Made by a program: the position numbers and the translations under genes. Of a DNA stretch of 38,662 nucleotides, positions 14,594-23,000 are shown in pieces. Below the pieces are notes generated by a model that did no database searches, was not told where the DNA came from, and saw nothing but the letters and a program-made list of their open reading frames with translations. The stretch is from a virus, in the IMG/VR virus record IMGVR_UViG_3300046692_000088, positions 1-38,662 of that record. One strand, given 5' to 3'. The stretch's first letter is position 1. The number at the start of each line of letters is the position of its first letter.

Positions 14594-14686
14594 TGTAGAA
14601 GTGTAGAAACGAAGTGTGTTTCTGGAATCCCTTAGAGACTCCTTAGGGATTGTTGATTTTGGGTCTGAAACTACATAACTACATAA
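14594..14686. repeat. 93-bp non-coding repeat, copy A
   Basis: It matches 36663-36755 at 92 of 93 positions. It is AT-richer than its surroundings. It contains TGTAG twice, 8 bp apart, at one end and CTACA twice, 9 bp apart, inverted at the other. Between these lie hairpins AGAAAC/GTTTCT and AATCCCT/AGGGATT. Candidate functions are a replication origin, a multi-site protein-binding locus or a structured RNA. Confidence 0.85.
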
Positions 14687-14768
14687 CAGCAGGTCAGAGG
14701 CTTGCCCCTCAGCGCTGTGGGCTCCCCGCTGTGTAGAAGCGCTCAGCGGCCGTCTGCGGGCATGCGAA

Positions 14769-14801
14769 AGCCCCACCCGACCACTGGGGTCAAGTGGGGC
14801 T
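14769..14801 (-). terminator. Intrinsic terminator after the 75-aa gene
   Basis: On the minus strand AGCCCCAC pairs with GTGGGGCT across a 17-nt loop, followed by TTTCGC. The rest of the gap to the 93-bp repeat holds no gene but one more TGTAGAAG element (14732-14739). Confidence 0.75.
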
Positions 14802-14822
14802 ATGAGTCGCTCAGGCGGTCGG

Positions 14823-15050
14823 CTAGGCGGTGTCAGCGATACGCCGGACGGTCACCGCTCCCCCCGTGCGGGAAAGGAATCCCAGCGCGAAGGCTGCGTG
14901 ATTGTCGCAACTGAACATCTCCTCACCCTGCGCGTTGGTCGCCTGCCAACGGACGGTTGCGAATGGGGCACCGGGGTTCACGCAGTCCCCGCGCCGGATG
15001 TCGAGCCGCCTACCTGACTGGCACGGTGTACAGGTTTCCTTGGTTTCCAC
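14823..15050 (-). CDS. Unknown Cys-rich protein, 75 aa
   Basis: GTG start at 15050 with the SD GTAGGAGAG. CTPC at residues 7-10 plus two further cysteines and a CDNH segment could bind zinc. The rest looks beta-rich (APFATVRWQA). No family is recognised. It is the last gene before a strong terminator, and lies 15 nt after the small membrane-protein gene. Confidence 0.65.
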   Translation of the reverse strand: METKETCTPCQSGRRLDIRRGDCVNPGAPFATVRWQATNAQGEEMFSCDNHAAFALGFLSRTGGAVTVRRIADTA

Positions 15051-15065
15051 GATCTCTCCTACGGT

Positions 15066-15266
15066 CTAGCGCCAGATACGTACGCCGTGCATCCACACGA
15101 AGAGTGCCGCGTAGGTCGCAGCTCCCCACCACGGTCCACTGTCGACGAGCCAGACCAGAACCGCCGTAGTGCTGAGGAACGAGACCACGTGGTAGATGTC
15201 CTGCGACAGCTTCAGCCGCCGTTCCTTCTTTTCACGCGTGATCTTGTCTGCCCAGTGCTCTTGCAT
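15066..15266 (-). CDS. Small membrane protein, 66 aa
   Basis: The ATG at 15266 behind TAGGGGAGGG is preferred to an upstream ATG that would lie in the terminator of the preceding gene. A charged N-terminus (KITREKKERRLKL) is followed by two predicted membrane helices (about residues 26-42 and 45-60). It has no signal peptide or known family. It is an early-region gene, so a role in lysis is less likely than in host membrane takeover, but this is a guess. Confidence 0.65.
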   Translation of the reverse strand: MQEHWADKITREKKERRLKLSQDIYHVVSFLSTTAVLVWLVDSGPWWGAATYAALFVWMHGVRIWR

Positions 15267-15284
15267 GTGCCCTCCCCTATGACA

Positions 15285-15318
15285 AAGCCCCGGGGTACCT
15301 CCCTGCACCCCGGGGCTT
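15285..15318 (-). terminator. Strong intrinsic terminator
   Basis: A perfect 12-bp stem AAGCCCCGGGGT/ACCCCGGGGCTT with a 10-nt loop lies 15 nt after the stop of the 328-aa gene. Confidence 0.85.
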
Positions 15319-15333
15319 ATGGCTGACGTGGTC

Positions 15334-16320
15334 CTACAGCGTGGCAGCAATCATCTTCTTGATCGCCTCATAGAGCTCTTCAAGGTCGGTGCGGATGGCT
15401 TCCTTGGTCTCGTCGCTCGCCGCTTCGAAGTCCTCCGGAGTGGCCTTGACGAAGTCGGTACGCACGCGCTTCACGAACGACTGGACACGCTCGTCCGGGG
15501 TGAGGTCCGCCCCTGACTCGATCTCGTGGCGCATCGGGTTCGGGTCGCCCAGCTCCTTACGCTGCTGGTAACGCTCGCGGTTCAACTCTCCGTGACCCTT
15601 CAACTGCGCACCGTAAAGGTCAGCGATGTACTGCGACACAGAGACATCGTCCGGCTTGGCTTCCAGCGCCTTCGCGTAGCGCTTCTGCTCGTCGGGGTCG
15701 TTCTCCAGCTCGCGCAGGTACTTGGCGCGGACGTCCGAGCGGTGGGACTGGACGGATCGCCTGAGCCTGTCGAGAGCCTGCTCGTTGTCGTAGTTGTGCT
15801 CAAACCCGTCCCCCGCCTTCGCGTACAGCGCACGGGCCGCTTCCTTGGCAGCGTGGCTGTTACCGAGGATGTCCGGGTTCCCCTCCTTGTTGGGGATGCG
15901 GCGCCACATGTCCAGAACGATCGCCGCAACATCCTTGGCGAGATCGCTGGTCTTGACGTGGAGCTTGACACCCTCGGCAACACGCTCGGCACCGTCGCTG
16001 ATCAGCTCGGTGACACCCTGGTAGACGCTGTAATCCTTGGGGTCGATGGCAGGCTCCTTGGGCTCCGCCTTCGCCACGGCCTTAGACTTCGGCGCTTCCT
16101 GCACCTGAGCGGCGGCGCGGAGTTCGGTGCGAAGGTTCTGCTTGAACTTGGTCCACGTCTGCTCGTCCGGAGCCTTACCGCGCTGAGGCAGAGAGCTGAT
16201 GAGCGCCTCGGTCTCCTTGCTCAGCTCCGCCAGACCCTCGGTGTTCTCGGCCTCGGCCAGGCTCTTCGCCCGCTCGATGTTCGCGTTGACCTGCTCGATG
16301 GTGGTCTCGTTGTCAGCCAT
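15334..16320 (-). CDS. Unknown 328-aa early protein
   Basis: Highly charged and mostly helical. The N-terminal ~45 residues look like a coiled coil (NANIERAKSLAEAENTEG), then comes an Ala/Lys/Pro/Glu linker (about 75-92), and the C-terminal half is rich in Glu/Arg helices (KYLRELENDPDEQKRYAKAL). No catalytic motif is visible. It has its own operator, a good sigma-70-type promoter and a terminator, so it is a monocistronic and probably abundant early product. The start at 16320 has the SD GAAGGGG. A DNA-binding or host-takeover role would fit, but the sequence does not show one. Confidence 0.75.
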   Translation of the reverse strand: MADNETTIEQVNANIERAKSLAEAENTEGLAELSKETEALISSLPQRGKAPDEQTWTKFKQNLRTELRAAAQVQEAPKSKAVAKAEPKEPAIDPKDYSVYQGVTELISDGAERVAEGVKLHVKTSDLAKDVAAIVLDMWRRIPNKEGNPDILGNSHAAKEAARALYAKAGDGFEHNYDNEQALDRLRRSVQSHRSDVRAKYLRELENDPDEQKRYAKALEAKPDDVSVSQYIADLYGAQLKGHGELNRERYQQRKELGDPNPMRHEIESGADLTPDERVQSFVKRVRTDFVKATPEDFEAASDETKEAIRTDLEELYEAIKKMIAATL

Positions 16321-16355
16321 GACGTCCCCTTCGCTGTGTTGACCTTACGAGTTGA

Positions 16356-16384
16356 ACTCTAGCCATGCCCTGATGCCGTGTCAA
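16356..16384 (-). promoter_or_regulatory. Sigma-70-type promoter of the 328-aa gene
   Basis: A perfect -35 TTGACA (16379-16384), a 17-nt spacer and -10 TAGAGT (16356-16361). It is followed by TCAACTCGTAAG, shared with the promoter at 524-553. The operator lies 2 bp upstream of the -35 box. Confidence 0.8.
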
Positions 16385-16386
16385 AC

Positions 16387-16408
16387 CACCTGCGAAAAAT
16401 CGTAGGCG
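16387..16408. promoter_or_regulatory. 22-bp operator-like palindrome at the early promoter
   Basis: CACCTGCGA and TCGTAGGCG flank an A/T centre. It abuts the best promoter in the window, which supports an operator role. Confidence 0.7.
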
Positions 16409-16420
16409 CCAACGCGAAAA

Positions 16421-16456
16421 CCCCCCAGACTTCGCCTAGTTGGCGGAGCCCAGGGG
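16421..16456 (-). terminator. Intrinsic terminator after dNMP kinase
   Basis: The arms GGGGG/CCCCC and GGCGG/TCGCC form a long interrupted stem with loop AACTA, followed by TTTTCG. It separates the kinase unit from the next promoter. Confidence 0.8.
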
Positions 16457-16463
16457 GTCAGGG

Positions 16464-17024
16464 TTAGAGGACAGCGGACAGGCGCTGCTGAAGATCGGGG
16501 ATGTCTGCCGTGTTGTAAATGGTGTCATCCGCCCGGTAGTTGTCGAGCGCGGTCTCGCTACTGTGTGATGCAGCGTCACCGGTCAGCCGTTCGGGCCGGA
16601 CGATGCGAACCAGCTTGAAGCCCCGGGCGCGGAGCATGTCAGCTTCGTTGGGGTACCGGACGTCGGTCACGACCACGGGGATGTTGTACGCCTCAGCGTT
16701 GTTCAGCTTCCGCCGTATGGCCGTGAGCCAGAACGCATCATCGTAGTGACGCACCGTCTGACCCATGTGTTGAAGGATCCGGCGCACCTCGCTGTAGTGA
16801 TCTTTCGCGTACTCCCAACCAACGTCACGGATCAGCGCAGAGAGGCGAGCGTGAATCCGCCCGTGTGGCCCAACGGCAGTCGGGATGTACGGGTCTACGC
16901 TGAGCGCCATTTCCTTGAGCGGGTCGGCGAAGGCTACGCGGGTGTAGTGGTGCTCCCCCACCAGGTAGGCGGCAGCCGTGTCCTTTCCGCTGCGTGCCTT
17001 TCCGATGATCCCGATGTTGTACAT
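16464..17024 (-). CDS. Deoxynucleoside monophosphate kinase-like protein
   Basis: 186 aa. The P-loop GKARSGKDT at residues 8-16 follows IGII, and DVRYPNEA near residue 121 fits the phage dNMP kinase fold, which phosphorylates dNMPs with ATP. The set ThyX, dCMP deaminase, RNR and this kinase gives a nearly complete dNTP route. It starts at ATG 17024; its SD GGGGAGGG is the 3' arm of a perfect hairpin. It could also be a generic P-loop NTPase. Confidence 0.82.
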   Translation of the reverse strand: MYNIGIIGKARSGKDTAAAYLVGEHHYTRVAFADPLKEMALSVDPYIPTAVGPHGRIHARLSALIRDVGWEYAKDHYSEVRRILQHMGQTVRHYDDAFWLTAIRRKLNNAEAYNIPVVVTDVRYPNEADMLRARGFKLVRIVRPERLTGDAASHSSETALDNYRADDTIYNTADIPDLQQRLSAVL

Positions 17025-17028
17025 GGGT

Positions 17029-17057
17029 CCCTCCCCAGTTGGTGTACCTGGGGAGGG
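17029..17057 (-). promoter_or_regulatory. Hairpin sequestering the dNMP kinase SD
   Basis: CCCTCCCCAG and CTGGGGAGGG form a perfect 10-bp stem with a 9-nt loop. The SD GGGGAGGG is fully inside the 3' arm, 4 nt before the start codon. No U-run follows, so it is not a typical terminator. Confidence 0.65.
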
Positions 17058-17058
17058 T

Positions 17059-17076
17059 CTGTCGTGTCGGTTACCG
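17059..17076 (-). repeat. 18-mer boundary repeat, copy 7
   Basis: CGGTAACCGACACGACAG, one mismatch, begins 1 nt after the stop of the 62-aa membrane gene and 34 nt before the kinase start. Confidence 0.85.
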
Positions 17077-17077
17077 G

Positions 17078-17266
17078 CTACGCGCCCAGGAACAGGCGGA
17101 CCACGTGAACGATCTCATCCGTGGGGAACGCCGGGAAGTAGCGGGAGACGAAGGGCAGCGCGACGAGAACGCCGGTAGCCACCTTTCGCCGGTTGGCCCA
17201 CAGCCAGGCGCCCGCATCCCGCGCGAGAGCCTTGATGCCCGTAGTGCCTGCGGCGTGATCTGCCAT
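17078..17266 (-). CDS. Putative holin or lysis membrane protein, 62 aa
   Basis: The ATG directly follows the previous stop (TAAATG). One hydrophobic segment at about residues 29-44 (VATGVLVALPFVSRYF) follows a positively charged stretch (NRRK), and an amphipathic end follows. Small membrane proteins in pairs after an endolysin are the usual holin arrangement in actinophages. Which of the two is the holin cannot be told from sequence. Confidence 0.65.
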   Translation of the reverse strand: MADHAAGTTGIKALARDAGAWLWANRRKVATGVLVALPFVSRYFPAFPTDEIVHVVRLFLGA

Positions 17267-17506
17267 TTATGCTCCCAGTGCTTTCGCGATTGTGATTCCG
17301 GCGCTGACTATGGCGCCGACGGTTGCGGTAGGTACCGCGTACTTCCAACGTTCTACGGAGCGGAGACGCGTCTCGTGGTCATCGAGAACCTTGCCTACTT
17401 CGGCATTCGACTGAACCAGGGAGCGCACGTCATCCCGTAGACCAACGATTTGGTCATAGATTTCGCGCGCGCTGATGGTAACCCCTAGTGGATCTTGCTC
17501 TGACAT
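17267..17506 (-). CDS. Putative holin or lysis-associated membrane protein, 79 aa
   Basis: Residues about 18-50 form a predicted coiled coil (heptad pattern in IVGLRDDVRSLVQSNAEV), followed by a single C-terminal transmembrane helix (YAVPTATVGAIVSAGITIA). This architecture is common in small phage membrane proteins next to lysins. The SD AACGGGGGG lies 12 nt after the endolysin stop. Cytoplasmic N-terminus and membrane C-terminus are predicted. Confidence 0.65.
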   Translation of the reverse strand: MSEQDPLGVTISAREIYDQIVGLRDDVRSLVQSNAEVGKVLDDHETRLRSVERWKYAVPTATVGAIVSAGITIAKALGA

Positions 17507-17518
17507 AACGACCCCCCG

Positions 17519-18340
17519 TTATGCGACGACAGCGAACCCGTGCTTCGCGCCAAGCTTGGTCAGCGAAGTGAGGCCAGGAATGCCGTCTGCGTCCGAACCG
17601 CTGAAACCTAGGCGCTTCTGCCAGGCAGCGAATGCCTTGACAGTGACAGTGCCGAACGCGCCATCGGATGCGTAGGCCGCAGCGAGTAGACCCTCCGCCT
17701 TTAGCGCTGCCTCAACGATCTTGGTATCGGCCGGGTACTTCCCCTTTCCCTGAGCCGCCTTCGGGTCAGCCTTAGCGGCGGCGACGACGTTGGACAGGTC
17801 AACACGCTTGGCCGGGGCCGTGGGCTTAGGGGCCGAGGGCACACCCGCTAGCTTCTTGGCGCGGGACAGGATCTGCCCTAGCTGGGCGACGATCTTGGTA
17901 CCGGGGCAGGAAGTGTGACCGCCCCATGCAGCGCCACCCATGGCGTGATAGCCGAGACCGCTACCGCTGGGACTGGACGCGATCTGTAGCGGGACGCCGT
18001 GCGTCTTGTGGGCCCACGCGAGAACCTCGGCGCAACGGTCTAGCTGAGCATCCGTGAGGACGTCGCCACCCTTGCCCTCGTTCTCGACGCTGAGCCACGA
18101 CGTGTTACCGCTCGCCTGCGCCCATGCACGGTCGGCCGTGTCAACCCACTGATACAGCGCACCAGCCTTGCCGGTACCAAAGTGACTGGAAGCCTGCGCA
18201 GCGCTGTTGCGGAACCAGGAGTCAGTACCAGCGAGGGTGCCCGCCATGATGTGAATGACCACACCGCGAACGGAAGCCTGTCCACCCTTGGTGAAGTTGG
18301 CGGGAATCGGGCGCCAGGTTGCGCCGGACATGCGAGCCAT
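17519..18340 (-). CDS. Endolysin: N-acetylmuramoyl-L-alanine amidase
   Basis: 273 aa. An amidase-2 type N-terminal domain (residues about 5-160) with VVIHIMAG (H30), SSHFGTG (H53) and a YHAMGG...GGHTSCPG segment (H132, H142, C145) supplies zinc ligands. A linker rich in Ala/Pro/Lys leads to a C-terminal domain (about 205-273) with DGAFGTVTVKAFAAWQKRLG, a peptidoglycan-binding-like repeat pattern. No signal peptide is present, so export depends on a holin, matching the two membrane genes downstream. The start at 18340 uses the SD AAAGGC. Confidence 0.92.
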   Translation of the reverse strand: MARMSGATWRPIPANFTKGGQASVRGVVIHIMAGTLAGTDSWFRNSAAQASSHFGTGKAGALYQWVDTADRAWAQASGNTSWLSVENEGKGGDVLTDAQLDRCAEVLAWAHKTHGVPLQIASSPSGSGLGYHAMGGAAWGGHTSCPGTKIVAQLGQILSRAKKLAGVPSAPKPTAPAKRVDLSNVVAAAKADPKAAQGKGKYPADTKIVEAALKAEGLLAAAYASDGAFGTVTVKAFAAWQKRLGFSGSDADGIPGLTSLTKLGAKHGFAVVA

Positions 18341-18362
18341 GAGCTACGCCTTTCATGTGAAG

Positions 18363-18397
18363 GGGCCAGGCGCTGACACTGCGTCAACACCTGGCCC
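18363..18397 (-). terminator. Hairpin upstream of the endolysin gene
   Basis: GGGCCAGG and CCTGGCCC pair across a 19-nt loop, followed by CTTCAC. It lies between the tail gene and the lysin and touches the operator. It could partly terminate tail transcripts or be read through. Confidence 0.5.
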
Positions 18398-18418
18398 ACC
18401 TACGATTTTTCGGATGTG
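18397..18418. promoter_or_regulatory. 22-bp operator-like palindrome between tail and lysis genes
   Basis: CACCTACGA and TCGGATGTG flank an A/T centre. It lies 1 nt from the stop of the upstream tail gene. No convincing promoter boxes are beside it. Confidence 0.55.
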
Positions 18419-18419
18419 C

Positions 18420-20084
18420 TTACGTCAGGTCGGTGGCCGACGTGTTCAGGTTGGTGCTGCCTTCATCGTTGATACCTACGCCAGTCACGCCAGTACCACC
18501 AGCGGAGCCAGCATCGCCACCCTGCCACTGCGAGCCACGGAAGTCGTTCCCGTACCGCTGGACTAGGTCACATGTAGACGTGAGCGACAGGCCGTACTTA
18601 GCCTCATTGCCCGAGCCGTTCGGTCGGCACTTGTTGCCGCTGATCGAGATGGACGATGCGCTAGTCGATAGGCGGATGCCGTACCAAACCTTATTGGTGG
18701 CACGGCCCGGAGCCTTGATGAAGTTGCCCCGTAGATGCAGGTTGCTTCCGCCCTGAATCAATATGCCATTGTTCGCTGCGTCGCGGACCTGGTTGCCCGT
18801 AGCGGTCGAGTGGTCGCAAGACACCATCGTGATTCCGTGGGCGCCCGGGGTCCACACCACATTGCCCGTTAGCGTCGTGTTGTTGAGGCTGTCGGTACTG
18901 ATTCCCGTCCCGGAGACGTTCGCAATGATGTTTTCACCGATCGTTACGCGGGATGCGTTCACCAGCTGAATACCATGCTGTCCGGCGGTAGTCGTGTCGA
19001 TGGTGTTGCCTACGATGGACACGTTCAGGACCGTACCCGGGGAAACTTCACCACGCACGATGATCGCAGCGTCATAGCCGAGACCCTCGCGCATGGTGTT
19101 GCCGGTGACGGTGTAGTTCCGCATCACCTGAGAGGCGCCCGTAGGCGTGCCATCGGGTAGCAGCGTGTCGTTGGGGTCGGACAGGATGACTGTTCGGATA
19201 CGGACCGAGCTACCGCAACTGTTGAAGGTGTTGCCGGTGATCGTGACATCTTCCCAGTTGTAGGCGCTGACTGCGTATTGCAGAACGCCTTCAAAGGTGT
19301 TGTCACTGATGCGAATGCGCCGGTGCCACTTCGTAATGGTGGCAGAGTGAGAGCCCACACCACGGGGCCAGGCGGTAGTACCAGCGGTACCCGACGCACC
19401 GAAGTAGCAGCCGGATACGGCGATGTCCTCCGAGGGGGTGTGATCATACGGACCGAATCCGCCGAACTCCCCCGCACCCTTGGCTAGGTCGATCTGGACA
19501 GCCTCGGAGAAGTCCCGGCCCCCGGGGTCGATGTAGCCACGGAACAGGCAGTCAGTGACACGCCCGTGAATGGTGCTGTTCAGCTCCACACCGTGATAAC
19601 CGGGGAGATCGCGAATCTCAAGGTCACGGATAACGACGTTGCTGGCATGGCCAATTGAGATGCACATAGCCGAGGACGTCATACCCGCTGTGGTGCCGCG
19701 CATGTTCCATAGACCGCCCTCAATGGTGATGTTGCCGTTGCCGGTGTACCCACCGAAGGACTGCCCGGCGTCGCCATTGAGTAGCATCGTCCCGCCATGG
19801 TTGCGCCGGAACTCCGCACCCTGGGCTAGGGATAGCTTGGTGTTCTGGTAGATACGCAGCGTGGCACCGATTAGGTAGATGCCGGGCGGGACCTGAACTA
19901 GCGCCCCGCCCCTGTCTCGTGCGTCGTTGAGCGCTAGCTGAATCGCAGCGTCAGAGTTCACAGCACCGGACGGGTCGGCCCCGTAGTTCGTAACCGTTAG
20001 CCCAGTCTGCTGGTTCATGGATTCCAGCCGACCGGCGGTAATGTCCATCCCGGGTAGCCATTGCGCGACCGGTATTGCAACCAT
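18420..20084 (-). CDS. Beta-helix tail protein (pectate lyase-like fold)
   Basis: 554 aa. Residues about 30-110 have the typical start of phage pectate lyase-like domains (VTNYGADPSGAVNSDAAIQ, then VQVPPGIYLIG). The rest shows repeated parallel-beta-helix rungs with I-x-I-x-G-N-T patterns. Such proteins are tail spikes or receptor-binding proteins that touch or cleave surface glycans. It follows the 1274-aa tail gene by 9 nt with the SD AAGGGG. Catalytic residues cannot be assigned by eye, so binding only is possible. Confidence 0.85.
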   Translation of the reverse strand: MVAIPVAQWLPGMDITAGRLESMNQQTGLTVTNYGADPSGAVNSDAAIQLALNDARDRGGALVQVPPGIYLIGATLRIYQNTKLSLAQGAEFRRNHGGTMLLNGDAGQSFGGYTGNGNITIEGGLWNMRGTTAGMTSSAMCISIGHASNVVIRDLEIRDLPGYHGVELNSTIHGRVTDCLFRGYIDPGGRDFSEAVQIDLAKGAGEFGGFGPYDHTPSEDIAVSGCYFGASGTAGTTAWPRGVGSHSATITKWHRRIRISDNTFEGVLQYAVSAYNWEDVTITGNTFNSCGSSVRIRTVILSDPNDTLLPDGTPTGASQVMRNYTVTGNTMREGLGYDAAIIVRGEVSPGTVLNVSIVGNTIDTTTAGQHGIQLVNASRVTIGENIIANVSGTGISTDSLNNTTLTGNVVWTPGAHGITMVSCDHSTATGNQVRDAANNGILIQGGSNLHLRGNFIKAPGRATNKVWYGIRLSTSASSISISGNKCRPNGSGNEAKYGLSLTSTCDLVQRYGNDFRGSQWQGGDAGSAGGTGVTGVGINDEGSTNLNTSATDLT

Positions 20085-20093
20085 GTGTTCCCC

Positions 20094-23000
20094 TTAGAGT
20101 GAAGCGATAGCAGGATCAGCTAGCGCAATTGCAGTGCCCGCTACCTGGGGCTTGACGACGCCGTTGACGGACCGCGTAACCGTGAACTGCTGAGTGCCCA
20201 GTTCCATGAAGTTGTCAGCCGAGATGGTGACCGGCAGCGTCTGCGTACTGGTGTTGCCGATCAGCGAGCGGAAGCCGATGGAGCCTGCGGCAGTCAGGTC
20301 CGTGTCAGTGACTTCTAGCTGCCATGCGGCGGGCTCCGCAGAACCGCGTAGCCAACTCTTGGCGCGAAGCGTCGAACCGCTGATCTGGAATCGCGTGGTG
20401 TAGAACGTGTTCACAGCGAACGTGCCCAGCGCGACGGATCCGCCCACCTGAGTCTCAGAACCATTGCGCTTACGGATCGTCAGGTTCATCGCCTGCGTAC
20501 CCCCGACCACCTGCACGCGCGCGAAGTACATGTGTGTCGTGTCGGTGTAACGACCAAACAGGAACATGTAGTTGGAGTCAGTCAGCGCTGTCTTATCCAT
20601 GGCCCAGTCAGTGACTAGGTCCACGTCGGCCGAGGGTGCCGGAACCAGCGTGTGACGAAGGATGTTCTTCGTGCTGTGGATGTGCTGCCCGAGCCCACCA
20701 CTGACCGCGAAGTCTGTGGGTGATCCGGACACCTGAACCGGCGTCCATGCCTGACCGCTTTCAGCGTTGCCCCAACCGCTCGTGACGGTACGGCCGAAGG
20801 TGTCAGACACCGACTTGCCCCCAGCGGGAGAGGTCAGCCGGATACCCCACGCGTAGTAGATCGCGCCTGCGGGCGGGGTGGCACCCTGGCGGACACGCAC
20901 GGCCATAAACCCGGTAAGGGCGGGGGCAGTTGCGGTGAACGTCAGGTAGGTCCACTGACCGGCGGGGATGACCTGCGCTGTCTGTGACGTGGTCGAGATG
21001 GACACGTTGCTCGCGTTGTACCAGTCAAACGAGACGCGGAAGTCGGCAAAGCCTGCGGGCGAGTAGACCCAATAGCCTCCGGTGTACTGCTGTCCGGCCA
21101 CCGCCGGAACGTGGGTACTCATGGAGAGGCTGTTAGACGTGGACACCCCGTTAGGAGTGACCTTCGCCGACACCATGCCACGCGGGTGGACGAAGTCTGT
21201 CGACAGCGCAACGGATCCCGTCGACTGCCCGACCCAACCAGTCAGCCCATCCCGGAAGTCTGGGTTCGTGTTGTACATCTGACCCACCGACTCGACGCGC
21301 ATACGCTCGCCGGACACGTGCAGATCGAACGGGAACTCCTGCGCCGACTCGACCCACTGAGGCCCGGCCGTGACCGTGGTCATCAGCGTGGTGTCAGTGG
21401 TGCCGACCGGCAACGCGAGCTTGGTCCCGTCGGTGTCTACCTTGGCGTAGTAGGCAGGGTTCTCGACCTGCGCCACGTTCCAGGGTCCACCCGGCGAACA
21501 GTTGAAAGTGACCTCCCAGCGGTAAGGCTCGATCACTTCGCTGTAGCCGTTCACGATCAGGTCCACATCCTCATGGGAGATGAACCCGGGTAGGTCGGTC
21601 AGGCGGATCATGTCGCCCTCGCGCAGGCGGAGAATCTGAGGTATCAGAGCCTCGGCCCCCGGCTTGTGGAGCATGACCGTGATGGACGGATAGCGCGCAC
21701 CATCGAACGTACCCAGGTGCAATAGCCAGTTGGCCATGGGCTCGGGCTGTGTGTCGTTGGCGAGTGACAGCGTGAGCCCCTCGTCGTACAAGCCGATACC
21801 CAGCGGCGGAGCCTGCACCGACAGCGGACCATCGGACAGGAATGCACGCGCCGAGCTTCCGCCATCGCGGGTTACCTCAACGTCGTTCCGCACCGCGCTG
21901 TCATCGTCAACCGGCTCCAAGTCCGGGGCTAGCCCTGCTTCGTTGTAGGAGAGGGTGAGCGCCGGATCCTGTGTGTACATCGACGACCGGTCACGGAACA
22001 CCAGGCCCACGCGATTGAGGGATTCCAGTAGGAACCCGTTATCAGCGGATGCAGCTTCCTCGAACAGATCAATCAGGGTCTTAGGTCGCTGGGGTCCAAC
22101 GGCTTCAGAGGTCAGTAGGCCGTGGATCCGCTCGACCGGCACCGACTCTTCAATAGCGAGACGCATGATGCGGTTCCATGCGGTCTCACCTAGGTATGCA
22201 TCGTCGGATCCGTCGTACAGCGTGGACGCCGCCGTAGGTAGCACTGCAAGGTGTCCGATGGCCCAACCCTCAGTGAGGGGCCCCCAGTTGGCATTGATGT
22301 TGGACAGTCGCCCGCAAGTGCCAGTCTCGTTACCGCCGAGACCACCAGCATCCCCGCCAACATCCTGCCAGTTGATGCGCCAATCAAAGGTGCCTGAACC
22401 GGTGTCCTTAGCCCAGAACCGCAGGCGCACCCACCCGTGGAACACGTCATCACCAATGGCAATGCCCGTGTCAACGATGTCGGTTCCCGCAGCGTTGTAA
22501 CCGGTGACGTGCGCTGAACCCTTACGCAGGCTGAGGTACCAGTTACGCACACTGCCATTCGGCGAGCTGAAGCCAATGACGTCGGCACGCGGGGCAGGGA
22601 AGGGTGGCGGGATCTTGTCGTCTGCGTTGTAGACGAACTCGACTTGCCACTCACCGCTAGGCATGGTGGCCGGGATGGGGGCTGACAGCGAGCCAGATGC
22701 GCTGAGCTTAGGCAACGGGTTTGAGGACGGTAGGTCACTCGCCGATGCCCAGTCCACGCCGCTGAGCGACGCTGTGTCGACACCAGGGATAGGCGACCAT
22801 GCGCGCGTAGCGAACTCGCCATCCTCCATAGGCCAATAGGCGATGGGGTCACCCGACGGAATCCGGCGCCGCAGCGTCGAGTCAAGCGCCTTCGTACCCT
22901 GGCCCAGTCGGCGCAGGATGCCGTTCGCCTGAATGGGCACGTAGATGTCAGACTCATCGGGCGTCCACTTAGAGGGCCACGTGGAGACTTCGCCTAGGAA

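Noticed and set aside
14650-14700. Plus-strand promoter inside the 93-bp repeat (TTGATT, 17 nt, TAACTA)
   Set aside because: It would transcribe against all genes and no plus-strand gene follows; AT-rich DNA in a GC-rich genome gives such matches by chance. An antisense RNA cannot be excluded.
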